Source of the DNA: a virus
Direction: 5' to 3' (one strand)
DNA length: 64,000 bases
Virus record (IMG/VR): IMGVR_UViG_3300049893_000899
Location: 1 to 64,000 of that record
This document shows, piece after piece, positions 46,121 through 58,300 of the stretch; the stretch's first letter is position 1, and every line of letters begins with the position of its first letter. Under the pieces are notes generated by a model. It did not search any database. It was not told the origin of the DNA and worked only from the letters and a program-made list of their open reading frames with translations. Position numbers and translations under genes: made by a program.

Positions 46121-48667
46121 TTAAGACTTTGCTGCGCAATAAATATTATATGATGAACCTGTAAATCCCGATAAGTTAGCAGGCATCCCTGACGGTGATC
46201 CTGAAACGAATTTACTTTTTGATATAGCGGCATCACTTGCTGCTGTTGTTTGAGCAAAAGTACAAGCACCAACTCCTTCTAATACTGCAAACCAATAAGA
46301 CACACCAGCGGTAAGAGTAACAGAGCTACATGCTCCTGATGCAAATCCAACAGCATTTGTTGAAGCTGATGCAGATGCTAGTAATGTATTTCCGTCAGCA
46401 CTATAAATACCTAAATAAACAGTTGAAGCTGACAAAGATTTTACAAATGTATTAATAGATGTAATAGTTACCGTCTTATCTGCTACAACCAAAGAAGCAT
46501 AACAAGTGCCACTAAGAGCAACCCCTGTGCTACTCATTGTAATAGGATAGTTAGATATTGAACCAGCGGAAGAGCCTCCTGACACAGTCTTTAATCCTAC
46601 TTTACCTGTTGTGTTGTCATAATAATAAACTTTACCATCATCACTCAATGTAGGATTCAATGCAGTAGTATCAAGCTCTTTCTGACCAATACCGAAAGAA
46701 TAGTGCCATGCAGTTCCGTTGTAGAATTGATGTTTGTTTGTGTTGTATCGTATTGCCCCTGCTGTTGTGGTTGTACTATCGCCCACAACCATAGCTTTAT
46801 TAGTGTTTAATCCTATTTGACCAGTAGATGTTAATTGTAGTAAACCAGTTGTTGTGCTGAAATTTAAAACGTTACTACTTAGGTCGTCACTCCACACTCT
46901 AAAACCTTGTTGAGCTACTACTGTAACAGGCTGACCGTTAAATAAGGCTACTATGTTGCCATAAGTACCACCATGCCCCTGCCCCCATAAACGTAGAGTT
47001 CTAGTGCCTAACACATTAAGGTTGGTCTCTGTATTATTAGATGTTATATTAAATAATTCGCTTGTACCTACTCCGTTCCAAAAACGCAATCTTGAATCGG
47101 CACCATTTGCGCCTATTGAAACCTCGGCATTTGAACCTAACAACTTAGACTCAAACGCTACCCTCGCCCCTGTACCTGCTAAATCTTCGACGTATAAATG
47201 TCTGTTTGTAGTAACAGTTTGGGATTTAGATATTCTAACATCACCAGTAAACGGCATATTTGAGCCGTCTAATTTCGCATAACCATTAAGCAAACTTTTA
47301 ACTGATCTAAATGAAGGTATGTAATTATCATCTAGTGTTATAGTGTTTTCTTTAGCTATCGCATTAGTGTCGTACCTTAAAAGACCGCTTTTAGTGTAGA
47401 TATAATCAGCATCAACAGAATCATCAAACTGAAAGCCGAATCCATTCGATACAATACCTAAATAAGACCTAACATAATTACCAGTATCACCACCATCTAG
47501 CTCTACGAAGCTTTGCATCTCGGTTGAATAAGTTGTGGCTAAAGCATCAACCTTCTGGGAAGCAAAACCAAACTCACCAAATTGAACATCAAGACCGTTT
47601 GACGAGTGAGTCCTAGTTACCTGAAATTCTGAATCATTAAATGAAAAAGTAGATGTATATCCATTTTTAAATAAAATTCCATTTATCCCATTTGTAGTAT
47701 CTATTCCTAAATTTCCACTAACGCCAGTATCAGTAATAGAAAAAGAAGCGTTTGTTTTTGCTCTTGCTATAAAAGTGCCTAATCTAGTCCCAGTAGTATT
47801 TCCTCCTAAAGAAAGAGTAAACGTTCCGTTGCTATTTAGAGTGGTGTTTTTAGTTAATGCGTTTGTGCCTCCAAATTCAACAACTCCAGAAACATTTGTC
47901 AATCCATTTGTGAATGTAGGCATTGAAACACTTGCCAAGTCATACTTGCCAGCGGTGTTGTCCCATACTAAGAATTTGCCGTTTTCTGTTAAAGTAGGTG
48001 ATAAGGCGGCATTTGTTAATTCCTTAGTCCCTAAGTATCCTTGTAACTGAATAATCCCATCTGCGTCTTGAAACGTTTGTGTTCTTGCAGGGCCAGCAAG
48101 TGTCATGTCGAAAAACATTCTCTGTCCAACCCCTTTATTATAGAACATTAATCCGTTTCTTAATCCTATCTGTCCATTTCCAGAACCTCCTTGTAATTTC
48201 GTAACATTGTATGTTCCATCGTGTTGCTCAACATACAAACCGCCTCCATTATTATACGTAAATGCCCCACCTAACAAAGGCGTTGAATTATCTGGCAGTC
48301 GTAATTGACCATCGGTAAAATCTATAGTAAACCCAAAATTACCAGCAGATATGATTGTATCCTTAGTTAATGGGCCTTCAAGTCTAACAATACCACCAGA
48401 TTCGGTTAATGCATTTTCAAACGTGAAAGAAGTTCCTGCGCTAAATTCAACTAAATTTCCATTAGCAACACCATCTTTATACCAATACTTCTTATCACCT
48501 GATCCATCGTTAATAACAACAGTAAGACCTCTATATCTAAATGACAAAGGTATTGTATTATTAGCTTCTGTTACTGAGGCGTATGGAGTATAATCAGAAC
48601 GAAGCGACTTAGCTTCCGAAGGCTTCCCTGAATTTATATATATATTATCACTTAATGCTATTGCCAT
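46121..48667 (-). CDS. Tail fibre/receptor-binding protein
   Basis: 848 residues, mostly repeats of short Gly/Thr/Asn-rich strands (for example SGGIVRLEGPLTKDTIISAG and NALTKNTTLNSNGTF), a pattern of beta-helical phage fibres. The short segments YLGTKELTNAALSPTLTENGKFLVWDNTAGK and IGQKELDTTALNPTLSDDGKVYYYDNTTGK are repeated, showing internal duplication. The C-terminal 150 residues look like a separate Ig-like domain. Likely role: host recognition. Confidence 0.8.
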   Translation of the reverse strand: MAIALSDNIYINSGKPSEAKSLRSDYTPYASVTEANNTIPLSFRYRGLTVVINDGSGDKKYWYKDGVANGNLVEFSAGTSFTFENALTESGGIVRLEGPLTKDTIISAGNFGFTIDFTDGQLRLPDNSTPLLGGAFTYNNGGGLYVEQHDGTYNVTKLQGGSGNGQIGLRNGLMFYNKGVGQRMFFDMTLAGPARTQTFQDADGIIQLQGYLGTKELTNAALSPTLTENGKFLVWDNTAGKYDLASVSMPTFTNGLTNVSGVVEFGGTNALTKNTTLNSNGTFTLSLGGNTTGTRLGTFIARAKTNASFSITDTGVSGNLGIDTTNGINGILFKNGYTSTFSFNDSEFQVTRTHSSNGLDVQFGEFGFASQKVDALATTYSTEMQSFVELDGGDTGNYVRSYLGIVSNGFGFQFDDSVDADYIYTKSGLLRYDTNAIAKENTITLDDNYIPSFRSVKSLLNGYAKLDGSNMPFTGDVRISKSQTVTTNRHLYVEDLAGTGARVAFESKLLGSNAEVSIGANGADSRLRFWNGVGTSELFNITSNNTETNLNVLGTRTLRLWGQGHGGTYGNIVALFNGQPVTVVAQQGFRVWSDDLSSNVLNFSTTTGLLQLTSTGQIGLNTNKAMVVGDSTTTTAGAIRYNTNKHQFYNGTAWHYSFGIGQKELDTTALNPTLSDDGKVYYYDNTTGKVGLKTVSGGSSAGSISNYPITMSSTGVALSGTCYASLVVADKTVTITSINTFVKSLSASTVYLGIYSADGNTLLASASASTNAVGFASGACSSVTLTAGVSYWFAVLEGVGACTFAQTTAASDAAISKSKFVSGSPSGMPANLSGFTGSSYNIYCAAKS

Positions 48668-48669
48668 GA

Positions 48670-49641
48670 TTAACTATTTTTTAATTGCATTGATAATGTT
48701 TGTTCTGACTGTAAATTACTGATATAAACTTTGTAACTTATTCCATTCCACATAGAGGTAGGGCTATCTATTGATAAGACTGTTGCAGACGGAAACAGAG
48801 TAGTTGCGTTAAGTATATCGCCTTTATCAAGCTCTGTAACATACCACTTAGTCTTGCTTGTTGAAGTAGAAGGTATTGCAAACCAAATGTAATCATCTGA
48901 CGTACTATTGAAATCTATTGTTATTGTTCCAGTAGATGAAGCTACAACCTTAGTTCCTGAATTAATCAATGCTTGATTAGCAGAAGGCCTATTTACACTA
49001 GCAGCAGCCCCACCAGAAGATACTTTGCCATAGAAGTAAGGATAAATACTATTTACAGTAAAAGTCCTTGTGAACTCAACAGATTGCGTGTTTGTTGCTC
49101 TAATTTCCCAATCCTGAGAAATAGGAGATGTATTTGTTATTGTTCCTATTCCAAGCGCCTCACTACCGTCATTATCAAGCCCAAAAATAAGGAATGTGTT
49201 TGAATCTAAGTCTTTAATACTTATAGATGCAGGAGCTATGTTTCCATTGTTTGTAGTTGTCCAAGTGAATGTTTTGCTTCCTGATAAAACAGTTCCAACT
49301 TCTATTGTTGTAGCTTGTCCAGTAATACTGAAAGCTGAAAACGTAGGGTTCTGATAAACAACGAGCATCTTCTCGAAAATCTCATTTGCCGTCTTACCTG
49401 TAAGAACATATCCAGCAGGTACTCCACCAACAGCAATAGTAGAAGGAGAGGCAAGGTCATAAACGCTACCACTACCATATACGAATTTGTTTTGTGTTTT
49501 ATCCCAAACAATTGTTTTACCATCCTCAGCGGCAGTAGGAGAGTCAATGTCCTTGCCTCTTAGCTGAGTTTCTAAAGCAAGGCGTATCCCTGAAATTAAC
49601 TCAGGGATAACACCAAATTTCCATTTGCCAAATATTTTCAT
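48670..49641 (-). CDS. Tail protein with shared N-terminal adaptor
   Basis: 323 residues. It begins MKIFGKWKFGVIPEL, similar to MRVFGKYIFEKKPSV of the 565-residue fibre, suggesting a common attachment peptide. The remainder has Ig-like segments (SAFSITGQATTIEVGTVLSGSKTFTW). Likely a baseplate-attached fibre component. Confidence 0.65.
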   Translation of the reverse strand: MKIFGKWKFGVIPELISGIRLALETQLRGKDIDSPTAAEDGKTIVWDKTQNKFVYGSGSVYDLASPSTIAVGGVPAGYVLTGKTANEIFEKMLVVYQNPTFSAFSITGQATTIEVGTVLSGSKTFTWTTTNNGNIAPASISIKDLDSNTFLIFGLDNDGSEALGIGTITNTSPISQDWEIRATNTQSVEFTRTFTVNSIYPYFYGKVSSGGAAASVNRPSANQALINSGTKVVASSTGTITIDFNSTSDDYIWFAIPSTSTSKTKWYVTELDKGDILNATTLFPSATVLSIDSPTSMWNGISYKVYISNLQSEQTLSMQLKNS

Positions 49642-49642
49642 A

Positions 49643-50206
49643 TTATGATAATGTTATTTCTTGTGTTCTAAAAATACTGAATTTAAACATATCCTTCAAT
49701 GAAGGCATAACATTCAATGCGTAGAAGTCAACCTCGTTGATATAAAGAGGATTTCCTTGTTCATCAACTTTTACAGTTCCAACAAGTTCTTGATTAATAA
49801 CTTCTGTGTTGTCTTCATTATATTCAGGCTGAACTAAAGCAATATTTGCTCCAACAACAACAGGTACTCCAGTAGTAGCAAAAGCATCTAAATCAACATA
49901 CTTTTCAGTTGTTGCAACTGCTGGTCTATAAGTACGAGGATCATCGTTTGAGTTTACTTGTAGTTGCCAAACTCCACCACCCCATACGCCATCTGTTTTA
50001 ACTCCTCCAACATAAAGCTCTGTCTTCTGAATGTTTTCAATTTTCTTAGTATCTGCGTTTGAACTAAATGCGGTCATGTGCGTTCTCATTAACACTATAC
50101 CATTTAATTCATACTCTACAGTTACTATTTGAGTAGCATTTGATTTCTCTACAAACTGACCATTAACGATTTCACTATAATAGTCTCTTACATAAATTTT
50201 AGCCAT
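49643..50206 (-). CDS. Tail-associated hypothetical protein
   Basis: 187 residues, beta-rich, beginning MAKIYVRDYYSEIVNGQFVE. It lies between two fibre genes and shares no clear motif. A structural or fibre-capping role is likely from position. Confidence 0.6.
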   Translation of the reverse strand: MAKIYVRDYYSEIVNGQFVEKSNATQIVTVEYELNGIVLMRTHMTAFSSNADTKKIENIQKTELYVGGVKTDGVWGGGVWQLQVNSNDDPRTYRPAVATTEKYVDLDAFATTGVPVVVGANIALVQPEYNEDNTEVINQELVGTVKVDEQGNPLYINEVDFYALNVMPSLKDMFKFSIFRTQEITLS

Positions 50207-50224
50207 ATATTTTTTAATTAATTT

Positions 50225-51922
50225 TTAAATGTAATAATTTCTATATTTTAAATATTTAACACCTGTATTCCTTGCGGTTGTTCCTACTGTCTTGTCTATT
50301 TTGCATAAAATAGATGTGTTTCTACCTGTTGAAATAGGTATATTTGTAGTGTTGTTTTCAACGTTAACTCCATTTATGAAGTAATCAACCCTTGAAGCAA
50401 TATTGTTTACCTCAATTCTCAATTTATACCAAGTGTTCGCCGCTACTGTTACGCTTGTTGGCTTTGTTGTTCGTGTGCTATTTGAAGCCGTTACAACGTT
50501 AAAAACAGTGTTAACCCTATCATCGTATTGGAAATATGCTCCATCTGTCGGGAAGTTACCTGTTACAACGTTATCCCCAAATCCATACACACTACTAAAT
50601 CTTTGAGTAGCTGGATCTGATAAGATAGGTATGAATATTTCAGCTTCAAAAACATGAACGCCTGAACCTGAATAAAACTGCAAAGATGAACTATTTTTAA
50701 TTACGTTACCAGTTCCCGTTGCGGTTGTTGCAGTTGTTAAATTTAAATAACCTGTCGGAAACCCTACACCACCAGCCACTAAAGTTCCATTTGTTACCGA
50801 TACTTGCGTTTGACCCACAGTACCAGTTCCTAAAAAGAATTCATCAAATCTTTTAACAAAATCAGGATATTTGACTGTAAACATCCAAGTTCCATTTGCC
50901 GTACTTCTATCAATTAAAACCGCTTTTAATTCGCAGTAAGGCTCTAGTCTGTAAGCAGTAGTAAAGTCTGAATATGTTATTTCTACAACTTCATTTGCGT
51001 TGTTTATAAATATAAATTCTTTAGTACCAGCGTAAGAAGTAGCATCTCCTAAACTCGTTAATTTACCCCAAGTTGTACCTGTGTAAATTTGAGTTTTTGC
51101 GGAATTGTAATTTAATGTGTTTAATGCTGATAAAGTAGAAACAATATTATAAGTATCTCCTATCTTTTGAAGAGAGACCTGTGAGCCATCGAAAACATAC
51201 GCACTACCTGCGTCTAATATAGTTGGAGATTTTGCTCCAACACTTAAAGGAGTGTTACCGATAACGTCGGCACTAACCCAACCTAAAGATTTTCTATTGT
51301 ATGCAACTCCATCGTTTGGAGCATCAGAAATGCCACCAGTTGCAATAGTGAAAGTTCTATCCGTACTTAAATCTTGCGTTACACCGTTTATTGTTAATGT
51401 TGTTGATTTTAATGCTTTTGTAGATAATTCGGCATTGATTGCCGTTATCTGTCCGTTAATATTTATTAAACTAGCTTCAATAGCAAGAATATCCTGTATA
51501 TTCTCATTGAATTGCATAGCAATAGCTTCTTTGTCTGAAGTCCATGTAGTCCCTGTATAGTAATAAAATCCATAAGGATAGTATGTTCCTCCCATAGAGC
51601 CAGGTAGCCAAGCCGTTCCTTGACTATTATAAACATAAGCCAGATCTCCAGTAACCATTCCTGTAACTAACAACAAATCATTATAGTTAGCAGCAGAGAA
51701 CTTAAACAAGCTACTTGTATTTAAAACAAGGTCTCCAGAGCCTACAACAGATTGCCCATTTATAGTTTTAATATTAACTCCAGAAACAAGAATATCTTGC
51801 TTTCCAGAGTTAATAGCGTCAATAGAAGCCTCTAGTAAATCTACATCGGATTGTAAAGCTAAATCTCCAAGGCTATAAACAGAAGGCTTCTTCTCAAATA
51901 TATATTTACCAAATACTCTCAT
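50225..51922 (-). CDS. Tail fibre with probable lectin-like C-terminus
   Basis: 565 residues. The shared start MRVFGKYIFEKKPSV precedes coiled-coil and stalk segments (DVDLLEASIDAINSGKQ, DGVAYNRKSLGW). The C-terminal 200 residues (GSGVHVFEAEIFIPILS, NTWYKLRIEVNNIASRVDYFINGVNV) match the concanavalin A-like jelly-roll pattern 'W..l.i.v......v.yyinG'. Likely role: binding surface glycans. Confidence 0.7.
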   Translation of the reverse strand: MRVFGKYIFEKKPSVYSLGDLALQSDVDLLEASIDAINSGKQDILVSGVNIKTINGQSVVGSGDLVLNTSSLFKFSAANYNDLLLVTGMVTGDLAYVYNSQGTAWLPGSMGGTYYPYGFYYYTGTTWTSDKEAIAMQFNENIQDILAIEASLININGQITAINAELSTKALKSTTLTINGVTQDLSTDRTFTIATGGISDAPNDGVAYNRKSLGWVSADVIGNTPLSVGAKSPTILDAGSAYVFDGSQVSLQKIGDTYNIVSTLSALNTLNYNSAKTQIYTGTTWGKLTSLGDATSYAGTKEFIFINNANEVVEITYSDFTTAYRLEPYCELKAVLIDRSTANGTWMFTVKYPDFVKRFDEFFLGTGTVGQTQVSVTNGTLVAGGVGFPTGYLNLTTATTATGTGNVIKNSSSLQFYSGSGVHVFEAEIFIPILSDPATQRFSSVYGFGDNVVTGNFPTDGAYFQYDDRVNTVFNVVTASNSTRTTKPTSVTVAANTWYKLRIEVNNIASRVDYFINGVNVENNTTNIPISTGRNTSILCKIDKTVGTTARNTGVKYLKYRNYYI

Positions 51923-52314
51923 TATAATATCGTTACAGTTATATCTTCTTCAGAACTAATAACTACAAGACATGAGTTATCATTAAGCTCAATAAAATCT
52001 TGAACACCTATCAACTCTCTTGTTGCAGTTAATTTAAAAGAAACTACAATATCATTAGAGTTTAAATTATGATTTATTGTTTTGGTAAAATATCCAGTAT
52101 AGTCTCCAGAGCCTACATCCCAAGATGTAATGTCCTCAGAGTATTTGTTTACTGTTGGAGGTGGTGTTATTTGAACAATTAGTTCAGATAACAACTTTTC
52201 TAAATCACTCAACAATTTCTCTTTTGAGTGACCTTTGTTCTCCTTGTTAGATACGTTGTCACGTATTCTAACAAGGGTAACCATTAATTCTTGTATTGTT
52301 TTAGTAGTTTCCAT
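51922..52314 (-). CDS. Small tail-associated protein
   Basis: 130 residues from ATG 52,314 (METTKTIQELMVTLVRIRD); an ATG six bases earlier is also possible. The N-terminal half is a coiled coil and the C-terminal half a small beta domain (YTGYFTKTINHNLNSNDIVVSF). It overlaps the end of the giant gene by about 14 bases and the next fibre gene by one. Confidence 0.6.
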   Translation of the reverse strand: METTKTIQELMVTLVRIRDNVSNKENKGHSKEKLLSDLEKLLSELIVQITPPPTVNKYSEDITSWDVGSGDYTGYFTKTINHNLNSNDIVVSFKLTATRELIGVQDFIELNDNSCLVVISSEEDITVTIL

Positions 52315-55300
52315 TTTCAAGTCCGTTTATTTTGTTCTTAAGGTGTCCATCCATAAATAAACGGACATAATTGTCATGACTAACAATTCTTCCTAGATCT
52401 TTCGGGAGCTTATCAATATCTCCAGTGAATAAATCACCTGCTAATTTAGCTAAATCTGATATAAAACCAAAACTTTGAGATACATTATTAAAACTTCTAA
52501 GTAATTCTCCTGGGTTAGCGAAGTATGTTAACTCATTGAATACTCTAAGTGCTATATACGGACTAAGGAATCGTATGTTTTCAATAAAGCCTCCTTCTTC
52601 ATCATCTCCACCTGGAGCAACCAATGAAGAAAGAAGATACAACCCATAGAATGAACCAGCAAAAATACCTGTCCATCTTAGCCTACTTGCGTTATAAGCT
52701 ATAATTTCAGATACTTTATCATCATTTTTTCCAACAGCGGCTTTAACTCCTCCCAACACTTTCTCTGCGGTACTACCTTCAGTTTTTCTATATCCTTCCA
52801 TTATCTGAATTATCTCAGCAGTAACCATCCCCATTATGGCTTCATCTCCAAAAGCGTTTCCATTAATAAGGTCTTCATCATATTCTCCTGTTTCCGGATT
52901 GTAGAGAGTATCAAAATCTTTAAGAGCATATTGCCATCCAGCAAAAGTCATCATCATCTTTCTAGGTAAGAATTTTCTTAATGACATTAAAGCTGGACCA
53001 GCTACTTTCTTATCCATCTCAGACAAGCCTCTATTTCCATAATAACCCTGAGTGTTAGATATTAAGTCAGAAATATTAAGTCCTATTTCAGAAACCATGT
53101 TATTATAAGATCTTTCATCTATCTCTCCTTTATCGTTTCTCATTATTCTACTTGTAAAGTTAGAAGTTGTAGCAAACACCTTTGGGCTTATAGATATCCT
53201 TCTTGACTTTTCGTCAAATATAATAGAATCATAAAGACTAACAGCTTCAGAGATTTCAGGAGTAGTTGTTCCATCTGCTTTAAGATATTCTCCATTCTCA
53301 GCAATACATCTTATTCCTTTAAGTTTAGCAATCGTTAACACAGTAGAAATCATGTGTTCACCAACAGCAAAAGGCATATGGCCAGCAGCGCCAAAGAAAG
53401 CTCTAACAGTTTTGTCATTCATTATATCTTGAACAAAAGCCTCATTGAAGTTTAATCTTGAATTAAAGAATACCGTTATTGCTGTAAGCTTATCTGTTCT
53501 CATAGCATCATCAGCAGAGTAATTCTTCATTGAATCAACTATGTTCTTAAAGTATTCAGTAGAAGCTTCTCCTATAAGATTAGAATCTAAAAGGTTATTA
53601 GCCTTGAATGCAATCATTGAAGACACCGTTCCAGCAGTAGCATTCACTAAACCACCTTCAATATTTCCATTAAGTTTTGCTTTTGCAGAAATAGAAGTAA
53701 TTGTTCCAAGGATCTTACTTATTGAATATCCTTTGCCAAACTGCATATCTTCTCTTCTCTTACCAAGAACATATTCATCAAATACAGATTCAGCAGCTTT
53801 AAGTCTTTGGCTGTTTCCTTTAGTGTTAAAAGCCTTATTGAAGTATTTTGTAATAACTTTCTTTCCTCCTTCTTTTATGTTTATGTTCTGTTCTCTTAAT
53901 AAAGCTTTAAGAGTTTCTCCCATAAACGCAGCTTTACTCATTTCTTCAAAGTTAATGGCGCTATGATAGTTCATCATTAATATTGATAATATATCTTTAG
54001 ATCTATCTTCAATCTTAATTCCTTTGTCTCTAAACTTAACAGGAGGTCTTTGAATAGGTTCTCCATTAAATGTAGATCTTCTAACAATAGCCTCTTCATT
54101 AGACGCTCTCTCTTCTGCATCATTAACATAATCTAAGTCTTTAGATTGTTGATTCTTGATGGACTCATTAATTCCTTCTTTGAAGCCTTCTTTTAGTTTC
54201 CCTTCAGCATATAATTCATGAGATGTCTTTCCAACAAAAGGAAGCTCGTTATTAATAAGCATATCTCCTTTTTCAAGATAACCATTAGACTTGTGTAGTA
54301 ATATTTCAAACCCATCAGCTATCTTTTTCTCTTCAGTAGTAAGAGCAGCCCATTTAGCGGACTTATATTTAGGTAAAGGAATAAGTCTCCCTTTTCCATC
54401 AGTCTTTTTGGCGTCTTTCTCATAGTTTTCTTTTTTAAATATATCTATTTGCTTACCAACATAATAAGTGCTTTTAATAGTCTTCTTTTGTTGTTCATTC
54501 AAATCCATATATTCTCTATATTGAGCCTTATCATATTCCCCAGACTCAAATCTATCGTTTATTTGTTTAGCTTTAAGGTCGTACTCTTCTAAAGCCTTTT
54601 TGTAGTTCTCCATACCGATAGCTATATATCGTTGTCTTTCAGCTTCAAGACGCATCCAGTCATACTCAGATACTAAGCATAGTCTATCTTCATCATTAAC
54701 TCTCTGAACATAGAAGAACTTCTCATTAACCTCTTCATAGTTAACCCCTAATGTTTTATTCCATCCATTCTTATTTACATAATCTCTATACATAGAAGCA
54801 AGGTTGTCTTTTCCCCTAAACTCTTCTTGGTATTTAATTCTAACGTTATCTTTAGCTTTCTCTAAGTACGCCACAAAAGGAGTAATTATAGAGTCGTTTA
54901 TCATCTTCTTATCGCAAAATGCCAACACTAAAGAAGAAATATCTCTTTCGTCTTCAGATAATCTTTTATAGATCGTATTATATCTTTCGTATAACCATTT
55001 CTCTTTATTCTTCTGGAAAGCTTGAACACCAATGTTAATTAGATTATCTCTTACAGCCTTGTCTTTAAAAGAACCTATTCCTCCTTTTATCTTTCTGAAC
55101 AAGTCTCTAGCCTGCATCATTCTAACATTGATATGACCTCTATCTTCAAAAGCCAAAGTAAAAGCAAGAACTTTCTTAGAACTCTTCTCTAAAGATGAAT
55201 TAGCTTCAGATATCTTTCTTTCAATAGAACGAAGAGCCTCGCTTAAGTCATTAAGAGTCTGTTTATGATATCTTTTTGCAAGTAAACGGTTGATTATATT

Positions 55301-58300
55301 TTCAAGAGAAGTCATATTTTCTTCGCTTGTTTCAACGTTAGTTTTTGTTCCTTCAAAGTCAATAACACCAGCATCAAGACCTATAGTTTTATTTATTAAA
55401 TCACTAAGCTCAGCATAGCTAGGATTATCTGGCAAGGTAAGAGTGTCTTCTATATTTTTAGTTGTGCTATTGTCCCCTGAAAGTCTTTTTACAATACCAA
55501 CAATCTTTCTGTACTCCTCTTTTATTGTAGCCAATTCAGAATCAATCTTAGACTGTAATGCTGTATCTGGAATTCCACCATCTAATGAAGCTTGGATGTT
55601 TTTAAATCTCTTCAAAGAAGCAAAAATATCCCCAACATGAACACTTAAGTTAGCTATTTCAACATCCTCAGTACTGCCTTTCGAAGCAAACTCAAGCTTA
55701 GGAGATATTTGTTTAGATATCAAATTAAACACACCAAGAATACTTATAGCCTTCTTAATCTGAGTAAGCTCGTCCCATCTTTCTTGTTGGTTTGCATGTT
55801 GAGCATAAAACTGCTCTAATGTCATTTTCCCTGGATTTGTTCCATCAATATCAACATCGTCAAGTATTTGTCTTAATGGGTCTCTAGTGATACTTGATAT
55901 TAAGTCTGTTATTACTATGCTGTCATTATAAACGTCCATAGCCATTTCAACAAGTTGTCTCAAAACATAGAAGTCAGAAGCTTTACCAATCTCTGATCTT
56001 ATCTGATCAATTGTTTCAACCATCTTGTTGATGTTTTGACTTCCGGAACTTGTGTCTATTCCAGACTTACTGGCAGCACTAACAGCTTCAGAAAGCATCT
56101 TGTTCAATCCATCCATAAATCCTTCAAGATCAACGTTTTCATCGTCTCTTATTGAGGCTATTAATGTATTAGTTGCTATATCTAAAGCTTCTTTCTTGTA
56201 GTTGTATTCAAAGTTACCAGCGTTATCAGACCCTTCATATCTTTCTTTAGCCTCTCTCATTGGTCCATCAGACTTAAAGTTAAATCTGTTTTCCATCACT
56301 TCATCTATATTGATGGTAGGCATATTATTGTATATGCTGCTATTAAGAACCTCGTTAGCCATTAAAGCAATAGCGTCATAGTCTAAACCAAGTTTCTTCT
56401 TGATGATATTGTAAACCTTGTTAACCCAGTTTCTTATTTTGCCAAATATAGATTCTTCAGCATTTTCAAATATCTCGGTACCTTTAAGACCTAAAGCAAC
56501 TGCAAGAACTTCTTTTCTATGTAACTCAGAACCTTCTTTTAATTCAGGGTATCTATCTGAAACTCTATCAGCTATATCTGTCTGCATAGCTTGGTCATAC
56601 GCAGCCATTGCCTCAGAAGTATAAGCTCCACCAGATATATCAATGAATACGTGTGATAACTCGTGTATAACTGTGTCTCTACTTAAATATTCCCTAGATC
56701 TAAGTTTTACAACAGGAAGTCCATCAACATAAGTAACTGATCCCCATGCTTTCATATTAGGGTCTATAATCACTTGATTAGCTCCCAACTTAGCCTCAAG
56801 AAGACCTATCTTTCTTGCTGTTCTTTTCTCGTCGTCTATCTTATCAAACTCAGACATCTTATTGTAATAGTCTTGATATTCATCTTGAACACTACCTGAT
56901 TGATTCTTAAGAATAATATTGTCAATAAATTGATCAGCAAAGAAAATAGGACTTTCTTCTATCATTTTACCGGCAAGATCTAAAGCTGTACTATAACCAA
57001 TTCTATTTAGAAACTTAATTGTTACAGGAATTACATTTGAAGAACCAGAAACTGGAGTTCTTCCAGTCATGAAATAATTCAATAGAACACCAATCTTAAT
57101 TGGCATTGGAGCATCGTCAAATGATTCTGATATTTCATTAGATAAATCACTATGAATTTCTCCTCTATTAAACTTTAGAGCTAATTTAAACTTGTCAGCA
57201 GGAGTCAGGTCTTCTAAATTATTTGAAGCCAATATAGCCGCTCTAGCTTCTTTAGACGCTTCTCCTCCAGTTTTTGATATAGCTATAAGCCTATAAACAT
57301 TCTGAACTTGTCTTCTTGTTCTTTCTTTTTCTCTATTCTTTTCGTAGTTCTTTTTTATTACTTGAATAACCTTGTTATCAGTATTAACATTTCCTTCAAT
57401 AACAGCAACAAAGTCCTCTATCATTCTGTTGTTCTTATTTGAATCAGAAAACACTTTAGAAGCAAAGAACTTATTGTAGACATAAGAAGCCATCTCCTTC
57501 TCTACGTTTATTAATCCTCCAATACTTTTTATTGCACTGTAAAACTTTTTACGATTAGCTATATTTTCTTTAGATGTGTCGTTTAAAATTGTAGAGATAT
57601 ATGTAGTTACTGTTTCGTTTGATACAATAGAAATTGAATTAAGAAGTACTGAAAGTTTTGCAAAAGAGTTTCTTAATGAACCTAAGTAAGTGTTGTTACT
57701 TAAATAGTTTTTGCTCATGTTTGCATTATTCTTGTATAGTCTATTTCTCAATTCAAAAGAACTTCTTTGAGAAAGTTTGTCGAACTTTAATTCAGTAGCT
57801 TGAGTTGATAGTTCTGAAGATAGAGAATTTAACTCATGATACATTTTTAACATACTTATAATATAAGACATATTAATAGTTGTCATTGAGCCGGAATTAA
57901 AATCTTTTATGTCTTTAGCTAAAGAGTCAGCAGAAACATCAACTTTAACATATTTAAATTTCTTCATTTTAAAGTTATATTCTGCTGCTTTACTAAAAGC
58001 AGCCAAATCATTACCAGAAAAATCAATACCTTTTGAAGTTAAATATTGAATCATTCCATTTTCTCCATACTTACTATAAGCAAATATTACAGGATGATTT
58101 AAGTATAACATTGCTCTCATTGGATGAACTCCTGCTCTTATCATCGCAAATAACATTCCAGAAGTAGTCTTATTTATATTAACATAAGAAAGGAATGGAT
58201 CCTTTGCCATATCAACGAATCCATTAAGGAAAGAAGAGATAGCGTCAACAATAGAAACAGCAGTATTTTTAACTCTTTCTCTAGCGTAAGAAAGAACTTC

